Below are positions 1 through 4,371 of a stretch of 5,381 bases of DNA, in pieces (positions within the stretch are counted from its first letter, which is position 1; each line of letters starts with the position of its first letter). Source of the stretch: JASHVB01 sp049522565 (GTDB lineage: Bacteria > Pseudomonadota > Alphaproteobacteria > Acetobacterales > Acetobacteraceae). Below the pieces are notes generated by a model. The model was not told where the DNA came from, did no database searches, and worked only from the letters and a program-made list of their open reading frames with translations. A program made the translations under genes and the position numbers. Location: contig JBEKNT010000447.1 of assembly GCA_049522565.1 (NCBI GenBank), positions 1 through 5,381 on the forward strand, written 5' to 3'.

Positions 1-25
1 CCCCCTCCCACAAGGGGAGGGGGAG
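1..25. repeat. Left copy of a dispersed C/G-run palindromic repeat; terminator-like hairpin
   Basis: CCCCCTCCC (1-9) pairs perfectly with GGGAGGGGG (15-23) around the 5-base loop ACAAG. On the plus strand the stem is followed by a short AT-rich run ending in TTTT (30-33), so the element resembles an intrinsic terminator for rightward transcription entering from the left. For the bactofilin gene, which ends at 41 on the minus strand, it would be the first structure in the 3' untranslated region, but what follows it lies outside the window. A near-identical copy in opposite orientation sits at the right end of the window. Such short hairpin repeats are commonly dispersed between genes of GC-rich proteobacteria; this family has no name that I can give. 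Confidence 0.7.
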
Positions 26-40
26 AATATTTTGGTACCG

Positions 41-517
41 TTACTCGGCCGGTTCGGTGGCCATCGGGCGGGGCAGGTCGGTCTTGGCCTGATCGGTCAT
101 CATCTCGATGCGGCCGGTGATCTGGCCGCCATCTTCCACCTGCAAGCGACGGCAGCGCGCGGTGCCCAGGACGCGGCCGCTGCTGCGTACCACCAGGGCG
201 CCGCGGGCGGTCAGCGTGCCGTCGATGGTGCCGGCGATCTCGGCTTCCTCGACTTCCACCTCGCCCTTGAACACGCCGCCGGGCGCGATCGCCAGTTCGG
301 TGGCGTGGATCATGCTGGCTTCGACGGTGCCCTCGACGACCAGACGCTCGGCATCCTGCACGGTGCCTTGCACGCTGATGCCGCGGCCGACGACCAGAGT
401 GCGGCGTTCGCCGGGCTCGCGGGCCGGCGAACGGACAGGCGGCAGGCCGGGGCGCGGGCCGCTGGCGGGCGGGGTGGCCAGGCCGGTAGGAGCGGTGGAC
501 AACGGCGGGCGGGACAT
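41..517 (-). CDS. Bactofilin family polymer-forming cytoskeletal protein
   Basis: This is a 158-residue bactofilin (formerly DUF583). Members self-assemble without nucleotide into beta-helical filaments, usually at the inner face of the membrane, and scaffold cell-shape or wall-modifying proteins. Residues 1-38 form a Pro/Ser/Gly-rich disordered tail typical of the family. Residues 39-140 are the core, a run of short beta-strands with Gly turns: LVVGRGISVQGTV, LVVEGTVEASMIHATEL, VFKGEVEVEEAEIAGTIDG, ALVVRSSGRVLG, LQVEDGGQITGRIEMM. Residues 141-158 are a short polar tail. The ATG at 517 was chosen because AAGGAGG lies 8 bases upstream. The frame stays open to a TTG at 802, and a TTG at 727 would add 70 residues beginning FKRRKPDE, a basic N-terminus of the kind some bactofilins have, so a longer form is possible. 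No M23 peptidase partner, often adjacent to bactofilins, is visible, though the left neighbour is outside the window. The family call is very secure; the start is fairly secure. Confidence 0.93.
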   Translation of the reverse strand: MSRPPLSTAPTGLATPPASGPRPGLPPVRSPAREPGERRTLVVGRGISVQGTVQDAERLVVEGTVEASMIHATELAIAPGGVFKGEVEVEEAEIAGTIDGTLTARGALVVRSSGRVLGTARCRRLQVEDGGQITGRIEMMTDQAKTDLPRPMATEPAE

Positions 518-525
518 GGATTGCG

Positions 526-532
526 CCTCCTT
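526..532 (-). promoter_or_regulatory. Shine-Dalgarno of the bactofilin gene
   Basis: The minus strand reads AAGGAGG, a full match to the anti-Shine-Dalgarno core, ending 8 bases before the ATG at 517. It is the main reason to prefer this start over the upstream in-frame TTG codons, which lack comparable signals. Confidence 0.8.
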
Positions 533-553
533 CGGTGGGGCGGGGCGGAAGGG

Positions 554-577
554 GGGGACACCCAGGCCGGTGTCCCC
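554..577. promoter_or_regulatory. Strong GC hairpin just upstream of the bactofilin Shine-Dalgarno
   Basis: GGGGACACC (554-562) and GGTGTCCCC (569-577) are perfect 9-base arms around a 6-base loop. No T-run follows on either strand, so it does not look like an intrinsic terminator. It ends about 21 bases before the Shine-Dalgarno, where a stable leader structure could influence translation or transcript decay. If the longer bactofilin reading is correct, it would simply be coding sequence for a Gly/Pro-rich segment. Confidence 0.45.
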
Positions 578-819
578 GGATCCGGACGGCGATCCGAATG
601 GTGAGGCCGGATGCACGACGGTTTGAGTCGCGGCGTCATCCGCGGCGTTCGAGGCAGCCGTAATCCCGGCGGGCAGCGTTGCGCCCGCACCGATCGGCAC
701 CTCGTCAGGCTTGCGGCGTTTGAACAAAGCGCCCCCAAATGTGGTTGACGGATTCGACGAGTCTTTGAGACGCAAGCGGCGTAACACGCGGCCGGGTGGC
801 AAACAACCGCCTTGCGTCA

Positions 820-848
820 GTTATCCACAATGATCCGCTTACGGACAA
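820..848 (-). promoter_or_regulatory. Candidate bactofilin promoter
   Basis: On the minus strand TTGTCC (848-843) and GATAAC (825-820) are separated by exactly 17 bases. Each matches the sigma-70-type consensus hexamer at 4 of 6 positions. The -35 element lies in the last codons of the EI24 gene. Transcription would begin near 813, giving a leader of nearly 300 bases to the ATG at 517 or about 86 bases to the TTG at 727. The match is modest and could be chance. Confidence 0.35.
821..829 (+). promoter_or_regulatory. Consensus DnaA-box 9-mer
   Basis: TTATCCACA matches the classical DnaA-box consensus TTATNCACA at every position. It is the only perfect copy I found, so it does not indicate a replication origin. 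It overlaps the -10 hexamer of the candidate bactofilin promoter, a position where bound DnaA could repress transcription. Function is inferred from position only. Confidence 0.4.
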
Positions 849-1525
849 GCTCTTTGCCGTAGCTGCGTCAAAGAGAGATCGAGCACATGCACCATCGCGG
901 CGGTGCCGAGAACGGGGATGAACAAATTGAGCAGCGGCACATATGCCGCGAGCGCCATGATTCCTCCATAGGCCAGAATGATGCCGCGCGCGGACCGATA
1001 AACCAGATCGGCGGCCGGGCGGGGCATGCGCCGCATGGCGACCGCAACGAACAGGCCGCGGCCGATCGCGTAGGCGGCGATCGCCCAGGCGAGCATGAAG
1101 CCGATGCCAGGCAGCACCACCACCAGCACCAGCGCGAGCAGGTTGAGCGCGAGGATGCGGGCGCCGAGGCTGATGCCCTCCCAGAGCAGGGGGGCGAGCG
1201 GCGCGCCGCGGGTGGGTGGCAGCATCGGGTAGTAGCGGCGCTCGACCGCGTCGGCGATGCGGTCGATGTACATCGTGCCGATGACGGCGGCGAGCGGCAG
1301 GAACAGCCAGCCGGCCAGCAGCGAGGCGCCGATCGAGGCCAGCACGCCGGCCGCCCAGCCGAGCAAGCCGTGCCAGTGCAGCACGCGCGCCACGGCCCAG
1401 ACGGCGGCGAGGTGCAGGGCGACGAAGCAGGCGGCCGACCAGGCGAGGCAGCGCGCCAGCACACCGAGGAACGCGCGATCGTCGAGCTGGCCCACGGCGC
1501 GGGCGAGAGGAAAGAACAACTGCAT
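839..1525 (-). CDS. EI24 domain-containing integral membrane protein
   Basis: This 228-residue protein looks like the EI24/CysZ superfamily of inner-membrane proteins; characterised CysZ members carry sulfate, but most alphaproteobacterial members are uncharacterised and no substrate should be assumed. Hydrophobic helices appear at about residues 20-48, 53-86, 117-165 (a long stretch, probably two segments) and 178-213. Family-like features are the N-terminal amphipathic segment LFFPLARAVGQLDD, the polar ERRYYPMLPP stretch near 95-104 and the C-terminal VPLLNLFIPVLGTAAMVHV (196-214). The ATG at 1525 was chosen because MQLFFPLARA begins the family-like sequence; the frame runs open to a TTG at 1645, but those 40 extra residues are Arg/Ser-rich and unlike the family. 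No convincing Shine-Dalgarno precedes 1525; instead an imperfect palindrome lies 4 bases upstream. The gene follows the small 73-residue gene after 174 bases and precedes the bactofilin, all on the same strand. Confidence 0.82.
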   Translation of the reverse strand: MQLFFPLARAVGQLDDRAFLGVLARCLAWSAACFVALHLAAVWAVARVLHWHGLLGWAAGVLASIGASLLAGWLFLPLAAVIGTMYIDRIADAVERRYYPMLPPTRGAPLAPLLWEGISLGARILALNLLALVLVVVLPGIGFMLAWAIAAYAIGRGLFVAVAMRRMPRPAADLVYRSARGIILAYGGIMALAAYVPLLNLFIPVLGTAAMVHVLDLSLTQLRQRACP

Positions 1526-1529
1526 GCGG

Positions 1530-1543
1530 GTGCTGTACAACAC
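1530..1543. promoter_or_regulatory. Imperfect 14-base palindrome at the EI24 start codon
   Basis: GTGCTGTACAACAC is a dyad with 6 of 7 pairs matched around TGTACA. It ends 4 bases upstream of the EI24 ATG, where a Shine-Dalgarno would be expected. It could be an operator or simply chance; no regulator gene is nearby. Confidence 0.25.
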
Positions 1544-1648
1544 GGACGACCGGTTCGCACGATCCAGGAGATGCGGAGGCACCCGCTGGGAGTGGGTCCG
1601 TCGGACAGGATCGGCAACGCTCCGGCTGGACACCGCGAGCAACAACGA

Positions 1649-1665
1649 GGAGCGGCCGGCGCTCC
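1649..1665 (-). terminator. Possible terminator hairpin after the small gene
   Basis: On the minus strand GGAGCG, a 5-base loop and CGCTCC form a 6-pair GC stem about 35 bases after the stop at 1700, followed by the T-richer TCGTTGTTG. The tail is interrupted, so this would be a weak intrinsic terminator separating the lipoprotein/small-protein unit from the EI24 gene. Confidence 0.3.
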
Positions 1666-1699
1666 GACGGCTCGGCGTTTCGGCCGGTCGGTAGCAGCC

Positions 1700-1921
1700 C
1701 TATGCGACCTCTATCGGGTCGTCGTTGCCAACCGGCGGGACGGTTTCTGCCGGCTCGCTTGGATTGTCGCTGCCGGTGCCAGTGACGGTGCTCGTTCCGC
1801 TTGAGCCGGTACCCGCGGCGGCACCGCCGCCGGCCGACCCACGCGTCGTGGGTGCCTGCGTGCCAGGCGCGGGCGTCCCGTCGACCGCCTTGGCCGGGTC
1901 CGCAGCATTGCTGGTGGTCAT
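1700..1921 (-). CDS. Small acidic, intrinsically disordered protein, 73 residues, unknown function
   Basis: I do not recognise this protein. It is made almost entirely of Gly, Ala, Thr, Ser and Pro, with five Asp, three Glu, one Lys and one Arg (net charge about -6). It contains no Leu, Phe, Tyr, Trp, His or Cys, so it has no hydrophobic core, signal peptide or membrane segment and should be disordered. The middle, about residues 28-50, is a Gly/Ala/Ser/Thr tract; the C-terminus is acidic and ends NDDPIEVA. The ATG at 1921 is supported by GGAGGAGG directly upstream and lies 28 bases after the stop of the large lipoprotein gene, implying translational coupling in one transcript. The composition resembles the Thr/Ser/Pro/Gly linker of that lipoprotein (about 101-150). 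That the reading frame is a real gene rests on the ribosome binding site and spacing rather than on homology. Confidence 0.65.
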   Translation of the reverse strand: MTTSNAADPAKAVDGTPAPGTQAPTTRGSAGGGAAAGTGSSGTSTVTGTGSDNPSEPAETVPPVGNDDPIEVA

Positions 1922-1926
1922 GACAG

Positions 1927-1934
1927 CCTCCTCC
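1927..1934 (-). promoter_or_regulatory. Shine-Dalgarno of the 73-residue gene
   Basis: The minus strand reads GGAGGAGG, ending 5 bases before the ATG; the upstream GGAGG alone is 8 bases away. It sits entirely within the 28-base gap after the lipoprotein stop codon and is the strongest evidence that the small gene is translated from this ATG rather than from an upstream in-frame codon. Confidence 0.75.
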
Positions 1935-1949
1935 GTGTCGCCCGACGAG

Positions 1950-4238
1950 TTAGCTGTGCACAACGGTGAACTGCACCGTCGTGGCAGCGCTCGGCGTGGC
2001 CTTGCCGGTCGCATCCACTTTGTTGCCTTGCGCGGTCACCGTGACCGGGGTCCCTACGGTCAGGTTGGTGACCTTCAGGGCGATCGCCCCCGAGGCTCCC
2101 TGGCTCAGGGTGATCACGCCGGCTGTCGGAGCGGGCAATGCCTGCGGGGTGCCGCCTGAAGCGGTGATGGTGCCCGTTGCGACTGTTGCGATCGTTGCGC
2201 CACTGACACTGATGCTCACCGTGTTGTCGGTTACCGCTCCAAGCGTCAGACCGATCGTCGCGCTGCCGTTGCCGTCGGGCGTCAGCGTTGTTCCGCCGGA
2301 CGCAGTGAACGAATAGGCAAGCGCCGGGAGTGCCGCTGGCGGACTCCCTCCGGCGGCCTGGGCCGGCACGGTCCCGAGCAACACGCCCAGCGACACTTTC
2401 GTGAATGACGGACACAACTCCTCGGCCGGGCAAGAAACCTGCGTGATGTCCAATGTCGGGGTGGCGCCCAGGTCTGTCTGCTTCGTTACACCGAACTTCG
2501 CGAATGTGGGAAACGCAATGGTCAGCACGTGACCCACAGGATCCAGCGAGAGTTGTCCGGGTATTTTGACCGCGGCTCCCGCTTTTGGGGTGAAACCCAC
2601 GGTGGCGAGCAGCGAGCTGACGGAGTCGCCGGAAACCCGCTGAAGCAGGACCTGAGCCTTGGTCTTGCCGTCATCGTCCAGCATCGCGGTTTGATCCGGG
2701 ATCACGATGCCGCGCGGCCGCCGCAGGTGCAGGATGGCGCTCTTGAAGGAGTTGTCCGCGAGTAATGTGCTGGCTCGCGTCCATAGGCTGGGCCCCAGTT
2801 TGCACGGAAGGGTGGACAGGAAGGCAGGCATTCCACCCGGCGCGGTGCCGCAGGCCCCTCCCTTTTCGTCCGGCCCCAGGCTGCCCATGAAGTCGCTGTA
2901 ATGCGCGGTCGTGATTTCGTTCTGAACGGCCTCTCCGACGGCCTGCTTCGCGTCGGCGGTCAACAGGTTCCAGGCCTTCAATTGCGATCGGTATGCTTCC
3001 CGGCGCAAGAGATCCTGCATAACCGCATCGACCTGATCGACGTAGGCCGGATTGGACCGCGCCGACAGCGGTGTTCCGTTGCGCGCGTCGCGGAATTGAT
3101 CGTAGGTGACCACATTGATGTCAGGCAACGTGGACGCGTTGTCCGGCAGATAGCTCCTGGGAACCAGCAGTATCGTCGCAATGTCATAGTTTTGCCCGAC
3201 CAACGCCTGCCCGGCGGATCCCTGTTGGCTGGCCCCGATGCGAACGTAAAGCACGTTTTCCGCCTGCCGCACGACGCTCAGGCGACTGTTGAAATCCTGT
3301 CCACTGATGGACTCGATGGTCTGATTGAGATTGTTGATGCCGCCGAGGACGCCGATGCCGTGAACCATCGCCGAGACCGCCAAACCAATCTGCGCAGCCG
3401 ACTCAACAGCACGCGATTCCAGCGTTCGCTCGATGTCGTCGGTCGCCAGGATCGGGACGATCCTCGGGACACCGCTGACTTGGGCGCACTGATTGTCCGC
3501 CGCGGCCTGGGTGCTATAAGCACTGGCGGGCGTCGGCTGCTGCCTGAGGGGCGTCGGCGGCGGATTGTTTTGCTGTCCTTGCGGCGCAGGGCTCTGTTCG
3601 AAGAATGCGACCTGCGAGTGCACCGTATATCCCGGATTCGGCCGGTACAGCATCACGCCAAGCTTCAACGTTACCAGGAATGGGACGTAGCAGTGGAACG
3701 AGGCCGCGCTCTGCACCTCCTGGTTCATCAACTGTACCGCCTCGTACAGATCGCGCGCTGCCTGGTATTGCAGCACTGGATCGACGCCGACGGTCCCGCC
3801 GGTCGAGACCGCCGGGGGAATCGTCGGCGCACCCGCCGGAACGCCGGTCGGCGCCGCCGGGGCGGTACCAGGCGCCGAGGAGTTCGTCTGCGTGCTGGTG
3901 GTCGTCGTTCCGCTGGGGCCGCCCGTCGTGGTGCCCTGGTAGTTCGACGAGGTCTGCACCAGGCCAATGCCACCGGAGATGCCGAAAGCGTTCAGAACCT
4001 GTGAGGTGAGGAGGGCCGTGGTGGGCAACACCTTGGTCACCGCGCCATCCCCATTCAGCGAAAAACCGGGTGCCAAGGAAGCCGAAACCTGGCTCCACGG
4101 GACGACACCGCTGACGGAGATTTCGATCGAGGCCGCCTGGTCCTGCTCGCTCACCGTGACCGGGTTGGTCAACTGGTCGCAACTGACCGTCAGACCGACC
4201 ACGGCTGCACATGTCAGACAGCGGAACACGGCGCCCAT
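1950..4238 (-). CDS. Large predicted lipoprotein with Ig-like C-terminus, unknown function
   Basis: This 762-residue protein belongs to no family I can name. Residues 1-20 form a short signal peptide (one Arg, hydrophobic AAVVGL) ending LTVSC, an acceptable lipobox with Cys20 as lipid attachment site, so it is probably a membrane-anchored lipoprotein. Residues 21-100 are polar and likely beta-rich. Residues 101-150 are a Thr/Ser/Gly/Pro linker. About 152-365 look like the main folded domain: a helix (LQYQAARDLYEAVQLMNQE), strands around LKLGVMLYRPNP and SQVAFFEQ, a Pro/Gln loop (216-245), a motif PILATDDIERTLESRAVESAAQIGL (261-285) and strands YVRIGA and ATILLVPR. Residues 366-500 are mixed helical with Cys463 and Cys479; 500-610 are mixed, with Cys603 and Cys609. 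Residues 640-762 consist of Thr/Val-rich strands suggesting one or two Ig-like domains. The ATG at 4238 is firm: an in-frame TGA lies 30 bases upstream and no other ATG intervenes. Only a G-run serves as Shine-Dalgarno. Its base composition is less GC-rich than the flanking genes. Confidence 0.8.
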   Translation of the reverse strand: MGAVFRCLTCAAVVGLTVSCDQLTNPVTVSEQDQAASIEISVSGVVPWSQVSASLAPGFSLNGDGAVTKVLPTTALLTSQVLNAFGISGGIGLVQTSSNYQGTTTGGPSGTTTTSTQTNSSAPGTAPAAPTGVPAGAPTIPPAVSTGGTVGVDPVLQYQAARDLYEAVQLMNQEVQSAASFHCYVPFLVTLKLGVMLYRPNPGYTVHSQVAFFEQSPAPQGQQNNPPPTPLRQQPTPASAYSTQAAADNQCAQVSGVPRIVPILATDDIERTLESRAVESAAQIGLAVSAMVHGIGVLGGINNLNQTIESISGQDFNSRLSVVRQAENVLYVRIGASQQGSAGQALVGQNYDIATILLVPRSYLPDNASTLPDINVVTYDQFRDARNGTPLSARSNPAYVDQVDAVMQDLLRREAYRSQLKAWNLLTADAKQAVGEAVQNEITTAHYSDFMGSLGPDEKGGACGTAPGGMPAFLSTLPCKLGPSLWTRASTLLADNSFKSAILHLRRPRGIVIPDQTAMLDDDGKTKAQVLLQRVSGDSVSSLLATVGFTPKAGAAVKIPGQLSLDPVGHVLTIAFPTFAKFGVTKQTDLGATPTLDITQVSCPAEELCPSFTKVSLGVLLGTVPAQAAGGSPPAALPALAYSFTASGGTTLTPDGNGSATIGLTLGAVTDNTVSISVSGATIATVATGTITASGGTPQALPAPTAGVITLSQGASGAIALKVTNLTVGTPVTVTAQGNKVDATGKATPSAATTVQFTVVHS

Positions 4239-4320
4239 CTTATACCCCCCAAACCGGATCGTTCTTCAAATGCTATAATTTGATCGGCGATCGCACAAGA
4301 CGATGGGTCATCGACATAAA
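4239..4320 (-). promoter_or_regulatory. AT-rich promoter region of the lipoprotein gene
   Basis: This is the most AT-rich stretch in the window and lies directly before the lipoprotein start. On the minus strand TTGTGC and TAGCAT are 17 bases apart (weak hexamers), and a G-run (GGGGGGTATAAG) precedes the ATG. On the opposite strand TGCTATAAT (4271-4279) is a perfect extended -10 element without a recognisable -35. A small hairpin, CGATG/CATCG with a 3-base loop, occupies 4301-4313. Promoter activity in this region is likely; the exact elements and direction are uncertain. Confidence 0.45.
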
Positions 4321-4345
4321 CTGCGGCACCGTCGCCCCGGGTGGG

Positions 4346-4363
4346 TCCGGCGGTGGTGCCGGA
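4346..4363 (-). terminator. Weak hairpin after hrpB
   Basis: TCCGGC and GCCGGA pair around a 6-base loop 8 bases after the hrpB stop codon. No T-run follows, so it is at best a Rho-type or processing structure rather than a classical intrinsic terminator. Confidence 0.25.
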
Positions 4364-4371
4364 GCTGCCTT

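Larger units (their letters stand above)
518..838 (-). other. 321-base leader/intergenic region upstream of bactofilin
   Basis: This stretch between the EI24 gene and the chosen bactofilin start contains no independent gene that I can support. Going downstream on the minus strand it holds a candidate promoter overlapping a DnaA-box 9-mer (820-848), an inverted repeat with 8-base arms (gacgcaag 769-776 and cttgcgtc 811-818, 34-base spacer), GANTC sites at 751-755, 759-763 and about 624, a 10-base palindrome (576-585), a strong hairpin (554-577), a G-run cluster on the plus strand (537-557) and the Shine-Dalgarno. The bactofilin frame has no stop codon through 802, so bases 518-727 could instead encode an N-terminal extension. 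Third codon positions there are roughly three-quarters G/C, which does not decide the matter. Confidence 0.5.

Noticed and set aside
32..626. Plus-strand open frames opposite bactofilin
   Set aside because: The minus-strand frame encodes a clear bactofilin; the opposite frames are low-complexity translations without ribosome binding sites or family features.
745..773. Plus-strand promoter from TTGACG at 745-750
   Set aside because: The hexamer is near consensus, but no -10-like sequence lies 16-18 bases downstream and no plus-strand gene follows.
821..829. Replication origin suggested by the DnaA box
   Set aside because: Only one perfect 9-mer, no cluster, no AT-rich unwinding region beside it and no origin-associated genes.
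887..1804. Plus-strand open frame (305 codons) opposite the EI24 gene
   Set aside because: The translation is dominated by Gly, Ala, Arg, Gln and His with no fold-like pattern, and it spans an intergenic region and two opposite-strand genes, as expected of a shadow frame.
2901..4004. Long plus-strand open frame (367 codons) opposite the lipoprotein gene
   Set aside because: Arg/Gly/His-rich translation with no recognisable domain or signal; it is the antisense shadow of the lipoprotein gene in GC-rich DNA.
4282..4294. GATC-rich palindrome GCGATCGC as a methylation or protection site
   Set aside because: A single 8-base palindrome of common GC-rich type, with no array or spacing pattern to support a special role.
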